Counted from the first letter of the stretch, positions 50,419 through 59,513 are shown. The stretch is 59,600 bases of DNA from JAZDCJ01 sp036311985 (GCF_036311985.1 NZ_JAZDCJ010000014.1), one strand, 5' to 3'. Program-made: numbers and translations. Notes: a model not told the origin generated them from the letters alone.

Positions 50419-51372
50419 TCAGGCGCCGGGGGTCAGGACGAAGTCCCAGGGATCGGTGTTGATGCCGCTCACGGCGATCTCCACCTCGAAGTCCTGGTCC
50501 CGCAGGACGTTCCCGAGGGCCTCCGCGGCCGCCGGCAGCCACAGCCATTCGCTCGCGAAATGGGAGACGTCCACGAGGTAGGGCCGGCCGTTGACCGCCT
50601 CCTCCCGCGCCTCGGACGCCGGATGGTGCCGCAGGTCGGCCGTGACGTAGACATCCGCGCCGCTGGCCCGGACACGGTCGAAGAGCCCGTCTCCCGCTCC
50701 CCCGCAGACCGCGACGCGGCGGACGACGCCGAGCCGGTCGCCTGCCACCCGAACGCCGCCGGCCACCGCGGGCATGGCGCCGAAGACGCGGGCCGCGAAG
50801 TCCCCCAGGGTCATCGCCGACGGGAGCGATCCGACCCGGCCGATGCCCTCCTCCGGCAGGCCTGCGTCGGCGGGCGCGAGCGGCTCGACGTCCACGAGGC
50901 CCAGGATGTCGGCCAGCACGTCCGAGACCCCGCCGACGGCGGAGTCCCCGTTGGTGTGGACCGTGGCGAGTGCGCACCCCGCCTCGATGAGCTGGTGCAC
51001 GGCCTCCCCCTTGGCCGTCGTCGCGGCCACGCCGTGCACGCCACGCAGCAGCAGGGGGTGGTGGGTGATGAGCAGGGACACGCCCCGCTCCACCGCGTCC
51101 CGGACGACGGCGACCGTCGGGTCGACCGCGAAGAGGATCCGGCGCACGGGGTTCTCCGGGCGGCCCGCGACGAGCCCGACCTGGTCCCAGCCCTCGGCGA
51201 GCGAGGCGGGCCAGAGTTCCTCGATCGCCACGAGGACCTCGCCCAGCGTCGGCGCGTTCCCGGCGGCCGCGGCCTCCTCCGCCGCAGCGTCCTGCGCATC
51301 CGGCCCCGCCCCTGCGTCGTCGGCGGGCTCGGCGTGCCCGGAGGACCGGGCGCCGTCGTCGTCTGTTCTCAT
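50419..51372 (-). CDS. Nif3-like dinuclear metal centre protein (GTP cyclohydrolase I type 2 homologue)
   Basis: 317-residue protein. Metal ligands sit in LITHHPLLL near residue 100 and in the C-terminal VDVSHFASEW; the YqfO-type insertion domain is short. The first ~40 residues are an acidic, low-complexity extension. Nif3 proteins form toroidal hexamers; their reaction is not settled, though GTP cyclohydrolase and metal-trafficking roles have been proposed. A TACCGT hexamer ends 7 nt before ATG 51372. The gene is followed by the COG1579 protein, a common actinobacterial pairing. Confidence 0.85.
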   Translation of the reverse strand: MRTDDDGARSSGHAEPADDAGAGPDAQDAAAEEAAAAGNAPTLGEVLVAIEELWPASLAEGWDQVGLVAGRPENPVRRILFAVDPTVAVVRDAVERGVSLLITHHPLLLRGVHGVAATTAKGEAVHQLIEAGCALATVHTNGDSAVGGVSDVLADILGLVDVEPLAPADAGLPEEGIGRVGSLPSAMTLGDFAARVFGAMPAVAGGVRVAGDRLGVVRRVAVCGGAGDGLFDRVRASGADVYVTADLRHHPASEAREEAVNGRPYLVDVSHFASEWLWLPAAAEALGNVLRDQDFEVEIAVSGINTDPWDFVLTPGA

Positions 51373-51379
51373 GCCTTCT

Positions 51380-51385
51380 ACGGTA
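51380..51385 (-). promoter_or_regulatory. Predicted -10 element of the Nif3-like gene
   Basis: TACCGT on the minus strand, 7 nt before ATG 51372. AGAAGG in between is too close to the ATG for a normal ribosome binding site. Confidence 0.4.
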
Positions 51386-51425
51386 GCGCGGGAATCTTTC
51401 GCAGGCGCCGCGGCTTAAGGAGTGT

Positions 51426-52001
51426 GTGAGTACCCGAGCCTTCACCCAGGAACGCGGCGCGCCCTCGGGCACGTCGACGACCACGTTCATCCTCGCCGGA
51501 GGCTGTTTCTGGTGCCTCGACGCCGTCTACCGCAGGGTCCGGGGCGCCGTGGACGTCGTCTCCGGCTACATCGGCGGGCACGACCCCGAGCCCCGCTACC
51601 TCGAGGTCTGCTCGGGGACCACCGGGCACGCCGAGGCGGTCGCCGTCACATTCGATCCCGAGGTCGTGCCCGCGGACGTCATACTTGACATCTTCTTCGC
51701 GACGCACGATCCCACGACGCCGAACCGCCAGGGCTACGACGTCGGCACGCAGTACCGCTCGGCGATGTTCTACCTGGACGAGCCGCAGAAGTCGGCGTTC
51801 CACGCGGCGCTCGAGCGCAACCAGGAGCGCTGGGACGCGCCGATCGTGACCGAGATCGTGCGGGCCCCGCGCTTCCACGTGGCCGAGGAGGAGCACCAGG
51901 ACTTCTACGGACGCAACCCCTGGGAGGGCTATTGCCGCGTCATCATCAACCCCAAGCTCGCCAAAGCCAGGAAATATTACTCCGAGTGGCTCCTTGACTG
52001 A
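51426..52001 (+). CDS. msrA: Peptide-methionine (S)-S-oxide reductase
   Basis: 191-residue enzyme repairing oxidised methionine. The catalytic cysteine is in GGCFWCLDAVYRRVRG at residues 25-40, and SGYIGGHDPEPRYLEVCSGTTGHAEAV and QGYDVGTQYRSAMF are family blocks. Unlike many MsrA proteins there is no obvious C-terminal resolving pair; one Cys occurs in EGYCRVIINPK. GTG 51426 follows AAGGAG by 4 nt. It is divergent from the Nif3-like gene and 73 bp upstream of cysK on the same strand. Confidence 0.95.
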   Translation: MSTRAFTQERGAPSGTSTTTFILAGGCFWCLDAVYRRVRGAVDVVSGYIGGHDPEPRYLEVCSGTTGHAEAVAVTFDPEVVPADVILDIFFATHDPTTPNRQGYDVGTQYRSAMFYLDEPQKSAFHAALERNQERWDAPIVTEIVRAPRFHVAEEEHQDFYGRNPWEGYCRVIINPKLAKARKYYSEWLLD

Positions 52002-52074
52002 GCGCCCTGAGGGGCTTGACTAGTCTGGATCCGGAGAATTGCACCGCCTCAGACCAGAGAAACAGGGGAAATCC

Positions 52075-53010
52075 ATGGGCAAGATCTACAACAACGTCAC
52101 CGAACTGGTGGGACGCACGCCGCTCGTGCGCCTGAACCGCCTCGCCGAGGGCCTGCCCGGCCAGGTCGCCGTCAAGCTCGAGTTCTACAATCCGGCCAAC
52201 TCGGTCAAGGACCGCATCGGCGTGGCCATCGTCGACGCCGCCGAGGCCGCCGGCGCCCTCAAGCCCGGCGGGACGATCGTCGAGGGGACCTCGGGCAACA
52301 CCGGGATCGCCCTGGCACTCGTCGGCGCGGCCCGCGGCTACCGCGTGATCCTGACCATGCCGGAGACCATGTCCACCGAGCGCCGCGTCATGCTGCGCGC
52401 CTTCGGCGCCGAGATCGTGCTGACGCCGGGCTCGGAGGGCATGCGCGGCGCCGTGGAGAAGGCCAAGGAGATCGTGGCCTCGACCGAGAACTCCATCTGG
52501 GCGCAGCAGTTCGCCAACGACGCCAACCCGAAGATCCACCGCGCGACGACCGGCCAGGAGGTCTGGGACGACACCGACGGCGCCGTCGACGTGTTCGTCT
52601 CCGGCATCGGCACCGGCGGCACCATCACCGGCGCGGGGGCCCTGCTCAAGGAGCTCAAGCCGTCCGTGCAGGTCGTCGCGGTCGAGCCCAAGGACTCCCC
52701 CATCCTCAACGGCGGCACCCCCGGCCCGCACAAGATCCAGGGCCTCGGGGCCAACTTCATCCCGGAGATCCTGGACACCGGGGTCTACGACGAGGTCATC
52801 GACGCCTCGATCGAGGACGCCGTGGCGACCGCCCGGGCCCTCGGGACCCAGGAGGGCATCCTCGGCGGCATCTCCTCCGGAGCGGCCGTGTGGGCCGCCC
52901 TGCAGGTCGCCGCCCGCCCGGAGAATGCCGGTAAGCTCATCGTGGCCGTCGTCCCCGACTTCGGCGAACGCTACATCTCCACGCTCCTCTACGACGACAT
53001 CCGCGGCTAG
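52075..53010 (+). CDS. cysK: Cysteine synthase A (O-acetylserine sulfhydrylase)
   Basis: 311-residue PLP enzyme forming cysteine from O-acetylserine and sulfide. Lys45 in NPANSVKDRIG is the PLP lysine; EGTSGNTGIALA is the substrate loop and GIGTGGTITG binds the PLP phosphate. It uses the sulfide produced by the operon at 1-10 kb. ATG 52075 is preceded by CAGGGGAAATCC. TAGTCT at 52021-52026 is a possible -10 element. cysE starts 59 nt after its stop, so the two form a unit; their products associate in the cysteine synthase complex. Confidence 0.97.
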   Translation: MGKIYNNVTELVGRTPLVRLNRLAEGLPGQVAVKLEFYNPANSVKDRIGVAIVDAAEAAGALKPGGTIVEGTSGNTGIALALVGAARGYRVILTMPETMSTERRVMLRAFGAEIVLTPGSEGMRGAVEKAKEIVASTENSIWAQQFANDANPKIHRATTGQEVWDDTDGAVDVFVSGIGTGGTITGAGALLKELKPSVQVVAVEPKDSPILNGGTPGPHKIQGLGANFIPEILDTGVYDEVIDASIEDAVATARALGTQEGILGGISSGAAVWAALQVAARPENAGKLIVAVVPDFGERYISTLLYDDIRG

Positions 53011-53069
53011 TCCCCTCCCGGCCGCCGCGGGGCACCCGCGGCGGCCACCACAACCAGCAAAGGCACGGT

Positions 53070-53654
53070 GTGAGCTTCTTCTCCCGACTCAAGGAAGACC
53101 TCGAGGGCGCCCGGGCGCACGACCCGGCGGCACGGGGGAACACCGAGAACCTCCTGGCCTACTCGGGCCTGCATGCCATCTGGATCCACCGCCTGACGCA
53201 CCGCTTGTGGCAGAACGAGTCGCTGCGGCTGCCCGCGCGCCTGATCTCGCAGCTGGGCCGGTTCCTGACGGGGATCGAGATCCATCCGGGGGCGACGATC
53301 GGGCGCCGCTTCTTCATCGACCACGGCATGGGCGTCGTCATCGGCGAGACCGCGGAGATCGGCAACGACGTGATGATCTACCACGGGGTCACGCTCGGCG
53401 GCCGCTCGCTGGCCAAGGTCAAGCGGCACCCGACGATCGGAGACCGCGTGGTGATCGGGGCCGGCGCCAAGGTGCTGGGTCCCATCGTGATCGGGGCCGA
53501 CTCCGCGATCGGGGCCAACGCCGTCGTCGTCAAGGACGCGCCCCAGGACAGCATCATCACCGGCATCCCGGCCAGCAACCGGCCCCGGCGCCCGGAGGAG
53601 CACAAGCCGGCCGTCGATCCGGCGGAGTACATCGACCCCGCGATGTGGATCTGA
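53070..53654 (+). CDS. cysE: Serine O-acetyltransferase
   Basis: 194-residue left-handed beta-helix acetyltransferase, the short form. HPGATIGRRFFIDHGMGVVIGE and YHGVTLGG hold the active-site histidines (His in IDHG and YHGV). It makes O-acetylserine for CysK and is usually inhibited by cysteine. GTG 53070 (followed by AGC) is the start, with AAAGG upstream. The C-terminus ends in EYIDPAMWI; the terminal Ile is the residue that docks into the CysK active site in known complexes. Confidence 0.96.
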   Translation: MSFFSRLKEDLEGARAHDPAARGNTENLLAYSGLHAIWIHRLTHRLWQNESLRLPARLISQLGRFLTGIEIHPGATIGRRFFIDHGMGVVIGETAEIGNDVMIYHGVTLGGRSLAKVKRHPTIGDRVVIGAGAKVLGPIVIGADSAIGANAVVVKDAPQDSIITGIPASNRPRRPEEHKPAVDPAEYIDPAMWI

Positions 53655-53711
53655 CCCCCTCCGTCGCCTCGGCGCACGCCCGTCCAGGGCACGCCTGAGC
53701 CCGGGCGCAGG

Positions 53712-53761
53712 ACAACGCAGGACGACGGCGGAACCCCGGTTCCGCCGTCGTCCTGCGTTGT
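53712..53761. terminator. 50-bp palindrome between cysE and gnd
   Basis: Twenty-four-base-pair perfect stem with a 2-nt loop, 57 bp after cysE and 34 bp after gnd, which converge here. Bidirectional terminator. Confidence 0.85.
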
Positions 53762-53795
53762 GCCGTGGGCGGGGCGTGCGCCCCGCGCCCGGACC

Positions 53796-55232
53796 CTAGT
53801 GGGTGTCGACCGCGGACACCTCGGAGCGATCCCCGCTCCAGAGCGTGTGGAAGGTCCCCTCGGCGTCGACGCGGCCGTAGGTGTGGGCGCCGAAGAGGTC
53901 GCGCAGCCCCTGGGTCAGGGCGGCCGGCAGGCGGTCGCGGCGCAGGCCGTCGTAGTAGGCCAGCGAGGAGGCGAACACGGGCACGGGGATGCCCAGGCGC
54001 ACCGCGGCGGAGACAACGCGGCGCCAAGCCGGGACGGCGGCCGCGATGGCCTCGCTGAAGGCCGGTGCCAGCAGCAGGTTCTCGGGGCGCTCGCCGCCGG
54101 CGTAGGCCCGCGTGATCTCCTTCAGGAGCTCGGCCCGGATGATGCAACCGCCGCGCCACAGGGAGGCGATCTCGTCCAGCTTGAGCTCCCAGCCGTAGTT
54201 GTCGGCGGCCGAGGTCAGCATGTCCAGGCCCTGCGCGTAGCTGACGAGCTTGGACGCGTACAGCGCCTGGCGCACGTCCTCGACGAAGCCGTCGCCGAGC
54301 TCGGCCTCGAGCTCGGCCCCGGCGAGCACGCCGTTGGCCGCGGCGCGCTGGGCACGCTGGGAGGACAGGCCGCGGGCGAAGACCGACTCGGCGATCGCTG
54401 AGACGGGCGAGCCGAGCTCGAGCGCGGAGACGACCGTCCAGCGGCCCGTCCCCTTCTGCCCGGCGGAGTCGACGATGACGTCGACGAGCGGCTTGCCCGT
54501 CTTGGCATCGACGTGGCCGAGCACCTCGGCGGTGATCTCGATGAGGAAGGACGCGAGCTCGCCACGGTTCCACTCCTCGAAGATCGCGGCCTGCTCGGCC
54601 GGTTCGATCCCGGCGGCGGAGCGCAGGAGGTCGTAGGCCTCGCCGATGACCTGCATGTCGGCGTACTCGATCCCGTTGTGGACCATCTTGACGAAGTGGC
54701 CGGCGCCGTCGGTGCCGATCCATGCGCAGCACGGCTCGGAATCGACCTTGGCGGAGATCTTCTCGAGCATCGGGCCGAGGGCCGCGTAGGAGTCCTTGGA
54801 GCCGCCGGGCATGATCGAGGGGCCCAGGAGCGCCCCCTCCTCGCCGCCGGAGACGCCGATGCCCACGAAGTGCAGGCCCTTCTCGGCGAGGGCGGCCTCG
54901 CGGCGGCGCGTGTCCTCGTAGTGGGAGTTGCCGGCGTCGATGACGATGTCGCCCTCCTCGAGGAGCGGCACGAGCTGTTCAATGACGGAGTCGACCGGCG
55001 CACCCGCCTTGACCATGATGAGGACCCGGCGCGGCACTTCGAGGGCGTCCACGAGCTCCTGCAGGGACTCGGTGCGGACAAACTCGCCCTCGGAGCCGTG
55101 GGCCGCGAGGAGCGCGTCGGTCTTCTCCACCGAGCGGTTATGCAGGGCCACCGTGTAGCCGTTGCGGGCGAAGTTGCGGGCGAGGTTCGCGCCCATGACG
55201 GCAAGGCCGGTGACGCCGATCTGTGCTGGCAT
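53796..55232 (-). CDS. gnd: 6-phosphogluconate dehydrogenase, decarboxylating (NADP-type)
   Basis: 478-residue dimeric enzyme of the oxidative pentose phosphate pathway. GLAVMGANLARNFARNGY with HNRS is the NADP-binding fold (GxAxMGxNLA form, NADP-type), GVSGGEEGALLGPSIMPGG is the substrate signature and HFVKMVHNGIEYADMQ holds the catalytic Lys. The length is that of the long GndA class. ATG 55232 has GGAGG upstream, and TAGGCT (55290-55295) is the probable -10 element. Confidence 0.96.
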   Translation of the reverse strand: MPAQIGVTGLAVMGANLARNFARNGYTVALHNRSVEKTDALLAAHGSEGEFVRTESLQELVDALEVPRRVLIMVKAGAPVDSVIEQLVPLLEEGDIVIDAGNSHYEDTRRREAALAEKGLHFVGIGVSGGEEGALLGPSIMPGGSKDSYAALGPMLEKISAKVDSEPCCAWIGTDGAGHFVKMVHNGIEYADMQVIGEAYDLLRSAAGIEPAEQAAIFEEWNRGELASFLIEITAEVLGHVDAKTGKPLVDVIVDSAGQKGTGRWTVVSALELGSPVSAIAESVFARGLSSQRAQRAAANGVLAGAELEAELGDGFVEDVRQALYASKLVSYAQGLDMLTSAADNYGWELKLDEIASLWRGGCIIRAELLKEITRAYAGGERPENLLLAPAFSEAIAAAVPAWRRVVSAAVRLGIPVPVFASSLAYYDGLRRDRLPAALTQGLRDLFGAHTYGRVDAEGTFHTLWSGDRSEVSAVDTH

Positions 55233-55289
55233 GCTGGAATGTCCTCCAAGGAAAGCGGTGTGGGGTGCCTCGGTCTCGGCCCCCGCACC

Positions 55290-55295
55290 AGCCTA
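55290..55295 (-). promoter_or_regulatory. Predicted -10 element of gnd
   Basis: TAGGCT on the minus strand, 57 bp upstream of the gnd ATG, giving a leader that contains the GGAGG site. Confidence 0.4.
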
Positions 55296-55373
55296 GTTGG
55301 CGGGGTGCGAGCCAGACCACTCTTTGCCCAAATAAGTACTACCTTTGAGGATCCCGGTCCCGGGGAAACGGCA

Positions 55374-55410
55374 AGGCGTCCGCCCCCTGGGTTCCGGGGA
55401 ACGGACGCCT
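55374..55410 (-). terminator. Hairpin downstream of tRNA-Val
   Basis: Nine-base-pair stem AGGCGTCCG/CGGACGCCT with an inner CCCC/GGGG pairing, 7 bp after the tRNA 3' end. Confidence 0.65.
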
Positions 55411-55416
55411 GATGCG

Positions 55417-55489
55417 TGGGCCCTACCGGGATCGAACCGATGACATCCACGGTGTAAACGTGGCGCTCTACCAGCTGAGCTAAAGGCCC
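55417..55489 (-). tRNA. tRNA-Val (anticodon UAC)
   Basis: 73-nt cloverleaf: acceptor GGGCCUU/AGGGCCC with one GU pair, D arm GCUC/GAGC, anticodon stem CCACG/CGUGG with loop UUUACAC, T loop GUUCGAUCC. Discriminator A; CCA is not encoded. Confidence 0.93.
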
Positions 55490-55546
55490 TTGCGGTGCAC
55501 GAGCCTACCGTGGGCGCTCCCGGCCGGCCAAACGCGGTGGCGCGGC

Positions 55547-56020
55547 TCAGGCGCGCCGGAGCGCCCGGGCCGCGCTTCGATAGCGTTCGACGGGCCGCTG
55601 GGCGTCCGGGGCACTGCCGAAGCGGTCGGCGATGCGCCCGCCCGAGAGCAGGAAGGTCTCGCGCAGCGCGCGTCCATGCTCCGGGTCGAAGCAGCCGAAG
55701 GCCGTGGCCGCCGCGCCGTGCGGCCAGAAGTCGGAGAGCAGCCCAAAGCCGAGGCCCTCCTCCGCGGCGTAGGCGCGCAGGGCGTACTTGTGGTCCACGG
55801 ACACGCCATAGACCCCGATCCCCTGCTCCTCCAGTTCCGGGCGCAGCGCCTCCAGGGCCCCGAGCTCCGAGGTGCACACGCGCGAGAACGCGAACGGGTA
55901 GAAGACGAGGAACGCGTCCTCGTCCGCGAAGCGCCCGGAATCGACGGGCGCGCCAAACTGGTCCACGAGCGAGAAGCGCGGGACGGCGCTTCCGACGCCG
56001 GGGCCCGCCAGGGCGGGCAC
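55547..56020 (-). CDS. ahpE: Peroxiredoxin, AhpE type
   Basis: 157-residue thioredoxin-fold peroxidase. The peroxidatic cysteine is C49 in YPFAFSRVCTSEL, the AhpE form of the PxxxTxxC motif with Ser replacing Thr. A second Cys lies in AFGCFDPEHG but is not in a usual resolving position, fitting the one-cysteine mechanism of M. tuberculosis AhpE with mycothiol/mycoredoxin-1. GTG 56020 lies one base after the stop of the DUF3052 gene, so the two are co-translated. Confidence 0.92.
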   Translation of the reverse strand: MPALAGPGVGSAVPRFSLVDQFGAPVDSGRFADEDAFLVFYPFAFSRVCTSELGALEALRPELEEQGIGVYGVSVDHKYALRAYAAEEGLGFGLLSDFWPHGAAATAFGCFDPEHGRALRETFLLSGGRIADRFGSAPDAQRPVERYRSAARALRRA

Positions 56021-56021
56021 G

Positions 56022-56438
56022 CTAGTTCTTGCGCCGCGGCACGAGCCGCGACGCCGACCAGTCCTGGGAGACGCCCTCGCTGCTCGTGACGTGGAGCCCC
56101 GCGGTCGGGGCGCTTTCCTGGATCTCCACCGGCTTGACGTGGCCGTCCCGTCCCGCCTTGGGAGTCAGCAGCCAGACCACTCCGCCCTCGTCGAGGTTGG
56201 TCAGCGAGTCCATGAGGGCATCGACGAGGTCGCCGTCGCCGTCGCGCCACCACAGGACGATCCCGTCGACGACGTCGTGGTCCTCCTCGCTCAGGAGCTC
56301 CGCACCCGTCAGGTCCTCCAGCGCCTCGCGCAGTTCGAAATCGACGTCGTCGTCATAGCCGAGCTCCTGCAGCAGGTCGCCGTCCTTGAAGCCCATCTTG
56401 CCCACGGCCGCGCTGTGTGCGGCTCCGGCCTCGCTCAC
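56022..56438 (-). CDS. DUF3052 family protein
   Basis: 138-residue acidic protein. KMGFKDGDLLQELGYDDDVD and VDGIVLWWRDGDGDLVDALMD are the DUF3052 blocks; WLLTPKAGRDGHV resembles a beta strand and loop of a small alpha/beta domain. Function is unknown. GTG 56438 has GAGGAGG 6 nt before it. The order ahpE - DUF3052 - aceE (divergent) is the same as around Rv2238c-Rv2241 in M. tuberculosis, as I recall, which points to a conserved link with redox defence or pyruvate metabolism. Confidence 0.85.
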   Translation of the reverse strand: MSEAGAAHSAAVGKMGFKDGDLLQELGYDDDVDFELREALEDLTGAELLSEEDHDVVDGIVLWWRDGDGDLVDALMDSLTNLDEGGVVWLLTPKAGRDGHVKPVEIQESAPTAGLHVTSSEGVSQDWSASRLVPRRKN

Positions 56439-56743
56439 GTTTGTCCTCCTCGGGGTGGTTGCCGTCACCCCAAGCCAACACCTTTTGTCCCCGTCCATCA
56501 AGCGGACCCCGTCCGACACGCTTCCGGGAGCCCCCGGGGCCCGCCCCGGCGTCGTACTCGGCCCCGCAAACGCACCGGCTACGCATCCGGTGCCGCGGCG
56601 CACTAGAGTGGCTGGAAAGGTGCCCAACGGCCAACCCGCCGCCGGAGCACCACCACAACCGGCGGCCAGGGCCGCCGCGGTGGGCCGAGCCGGGCCGTCC
56701 ACGACGCCCGTCCCCGCCGGAATCCCCACGCTGTACCCGTAAC

Positions 56744-56749
56744 AAGGAG
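56744..56749 (+). promoter_or_regulatory. Ribosome binding site deciding the aceE start
   Basis: AAGGAG with 9 nt to GTG 56759. The in-frame TTG at 56753 is only 3 nt away and is rejected. Confidence 0.65.
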
Positions 56750-56758
56750 AAGTTGGAC

Positions 56759-59500
56759 GTGGCTGAAGACGATCACATTTCCCACATCCGCAGCGGCTTG
56801 ACCAGCCAGCTGCCGGACCGCGATCCGGAGGAAACCGCCGAATGGCTGGAGTCGTTCGACGATCTTGTTGAGACCCAGGGCACGGAGCGCGCGCAGTTCA
56901 TCGTCCGCTCGCTGCTCCAGCGCGCGGGCGCCAAGAGCGTCGGCGTCCCGATGGTCACCACGACCGACTACGTCAATACGATTCCGGTCGACCAGGAGCC
57001 CGAGTTCCCGGGGAACGAGGAGATCGAGCGCCGTTACCGGGCGTGGATGCGGTGGAACGCGGCGGTGATGGTGCACCGGGGCCAGCATCCCTCGATCGGG
57101 GTCGGTGGGCATATCTCGACCTACGCGGGCGCGGCGACGCTGTACGAGGTGGGTTTCAACCACTTCTTCCGCGGCAAGGACCACCCCGGCGGCGGGGACC
57201 AGGTCTTCTTCCAGGGCCACGCCTCCCCGGGGATGTATTCCCGCGCGTTCATGGAGGGCCGGCTGTCCGAGGAGGACCTCGACGGCTTCCGGCAGGAGAA
57301 GTCCAAGGAGGGCCACGCGCTGCCCTCCTACCCGCACCCGCGGAACATGCCCGGGTTCTGGGAGTTCCCGACCGTGTCGATGGGCATCGGCCCGGCGAAC
57401 GCGATCTACCAGGCCCAGGCCAACCGCTACCTGCACAACCGCGGGATCAAGGACACCTCGGATCAGCACGTGTGGGCGTTCCTGGGCGACGGGGAGATGG
57501 ACGAGCCCGAGAGCCGCGGCTTCCTCCAGCTGGCCGCGAACGAGCAGCTGGATAACCTGACCTTCGTCATCAACTGCAACCTGCAGCGCCTGGACGGGCC
57601 GGTGCGCGGTAACGGGAAGATCATGCAGGAGCTCGAGGCGTTCTTCCGCGGCGCGGGCTGGAACGTCATCAAGGTCGTCTGGGGCCGCGAGTGGGACGAG
57701 CTTCTGGACCGCGACGAGCACGGGGCGCTGGTGGACATCATGAACCAGACCCCGGACGGGGACTACCAGACCTACAAGGCCGAGTCCGGCGGCTTCGTGC
57801 GCGAGCACTTCTTCGGCAAGTCCCCCGAGACCAAGGACATGGTCGCCGACTACAGCGACGAGCAGATCTGGAACCTCAAGCGCGGCGGCCACGACTACCA
57901 CAAGGTCTATGCCGCCTACCGCGCCGCGACCGAGTTCAAGGGCAAGCCCACGGTGATCCTGGCCAAGACGGTCAAGGGCTACGGCCTGGGCCCGCACTTC
58001 GAGGCCCGCAACGCCACGCACCAGATGAAGAAGCTGACCCTGGAGGACCTCAAGGCCTTCCGCGACCACCTGCGCATCCCGATCTCCGACGAGGAGCTCG
58101 AGAAGGACCCCTACCTGCCCCCGTACTACCACCCGGGCTTCGAGGCCCCCGAGGTGAAGTACCTGCTCGAGCGCCGCGCCGCGCTCGGCGGGGCCGTGCC
58201 CGAGCGGCGCGTGAAGGACCGGGAGCTCGCCCTGCCCGGGGACAAGGCCTACGAGATCGCCAAGCGCGGCTCCGGCAAGCAGCAGGCCGCGACCACGATG
58301 GCGTTCGTGCGCCTGCTCAAGGACCTGATGCGGGACAAGGAGTTCGGGAAGCGGATCGTGCCGATCGTCCCGGACGAGGCCCGCACCTTCGGCATGGACT
58401 CCTTCTTCCCGACCGCGAAGATCTACAACCCCAAGGGGCAGAACTACCTCTCCGTGGACCGGGACCTGGTCCTGGCCTACAAGGAGTCCCCCGCCGGGCA
58501 GATCCTGCACCCGGGCATCAACGAGGCCGGCGCCGTCGCGGCGATGACCGCGACCGGGACCTCCTACGCCACCCACGGCGAGCCGCTGATCCCGATCTAC
58601 GTGTTCTACTCGATGTTCGGCTTCCAGCGCACCGGGGACTCCTTCTGGGCCGCGGCGGACCAGATGGCCCGCGGCTTCATCATCGGCGCGACCGCCGGCC
58701 GGACCACGCTCACCGGCGAGGGCCTGCAGCACGCCGACGGGCACTCCCCCCTGCTGGCCTCGACCAACCCGGCCGTGATCACCTACGACCCGGCCTACGG
58801 CTACGAGATCGGGCACATCATGCGCGCCGGCCTCGAGCGCATGTACGGCGGGAACCACCCGGATCCCAACGTCATGTACTACCTCACGGTCTACAACGAG
58901 CCGATCATCCAACCGGCCGAGCCGCAGGAACTGGACGTCGACGGGCTGCTCGGAGGCATCTACCTGGCCGCTCCGGCCAAGGTCGACGGTCCCCGGACCC
59001 AGCTGCTCGCCTCCGGCGTCTCCGTGCCGTGGGCCGTCGAGGCCCAGCAGATCCTCGCCGACGAGTGGGGCGTCTCCGCCGACGTCTGGTCCGTCACCAG
59101 CTGGACCGAACTACGCCGCGACGGCCTCGCCGCCGAGGAGGAGGCGTTCCTCAACCCCGGCTCCGAGGCCCGCGTCCCGTTCGTCACCCAGCAGCTCGCC
59201 GGCGCGACCGGCCCGATCGTGGCCGTGTCCGACTACATGAAGGCCGTCCCGGACCAGATCCGCCAGTTCGTCCCGAACGAGTTCGCGACCCTCGGCGCCG
59301 ACGGCTTCGGCTTCTCCGACACCCGCGCCGCCGCACGCCGCTTCTTCAAGATCGATGCCCACAGCATCGTGGTCCGGGCCCTGGAGATGCTCGGACGCCG
59401 CGGCGAGGTCCCCGCCGAGGCCGCCGCCCAGGCCTTCGAGAAGTACCGCCTGGCCGACGTCAACGCCGGGACCTCCGGCACCGTGGGAGGCGACGCGTAG
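56759..59500 (+). CDS. aceE: Pyruvate dehydrogenase E1 component, homodimeric type
   Basis: 913-residue thiamine diphosphate enzyme that decarboxylates pyruvate and acetylates the E2 lipoyl domain. The ThDP/Mg motif is GDGEMDEPE at residues 243-251 with N272 and N274 in NLTFVINCN; GGHISTYAGAATLYEVGFNHF at 117-137 is a typical AceE block. The length is right for the family. GTG 56759 is the start, with AAGGAG 9 nt before it; the open frame upstream to 56417 is not coding. E2 and E3 genes are not in this window. A strong hairpin follows. Confidence 0.97.
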   Translation: MAEDDHISHIRSGLTSQLPDRDPEETAEWLESFDDLVETQGTERAQFIVRSLLQRAGAKSVGVPMVTTTDYVNTIPVDQEPEFPGNEEIERRYRAWMRWNAAVMVHRGQHPSIGVGGHISTYAGAATLYEVGFNHFFRGKDHPGGGDQVFFQGHASPGMYSRAFMEGRLSEEDLDGFRQEKSKEGHALPSYPHPRNMPGFWEFPTVSMGIGPANAIYQAQANRYLHNRGIKDTSDQHVWAFLGDGEMDEPESRGFLQLAANEQLDNLTFVINCNLQRLDGPVRGNGKIMQELEAFFRGAGWNVIKVVWGREWDELLDRDEHGALVDIMNQTPDGDYQTYKAESGGFVREHFFGKSPETKDMVADYSDEQIWNLKRGGHDYHKVYAAYRAATEFKGKPTVILAKTVKGYGLGPHFEARNATHQMKKLTLEDLKAFRDHLRIPISDEELEKDPYLPPYYHPGFEAPEVKYLLERRAALGGAVPERRVKDRELALPGDKAYEIAKRGSGKQQAATTMAFVRLLKDLMRDKEFGKRIVPIVPDEARTFGMDSFFPTAKIYNPKGQNYLSVDRDLVLAYKESPAGQILHPGINEAGAVAAMTATGTSYATHGEPLIPIYVFYSMFGFQRTGDSFWAAADQMARGFIIGATAGRTTLTGEGLQHADGHSPLLASTNPAVITYDPAYGYEIGHIMRAGLERMYGGNHPDPNVMYYLTVYNEPIIQPAEPQELDVDGLLGGIYLAAPAKVDGPRTQLLASGVSVPWAVEAQQILADEWGVSADVWSVTSWTELRRDGLAAEEEAFLNPGSEARVPFVTQQLAGATGPIVAVSDYMKAVPDQIRQFVPNEFATLGADGFGFSDTRAAARRFFKIDAHSIVVRALEMLGRRGEVPAEAAAQAFEKYRLADVNAGTSGTVGGDA

Positions 59501-59513
59501 GCGACGCCACCAC

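Noticed and set aside
56417..56758. Upstream extension of the aceE frame
   Set aside because: Ser/Arg/Pro-rich and unlike AceE; the GTG with AAGGAG at 56759 gives the normal N-terminus. The extension is antisense to the DUF3052 gene start.
56603..58912. 769-codon minus-strand frame opposite aceE
   Set aside because: Shadow of aceE; low-complexity Val/Leu/Gly-rich product.
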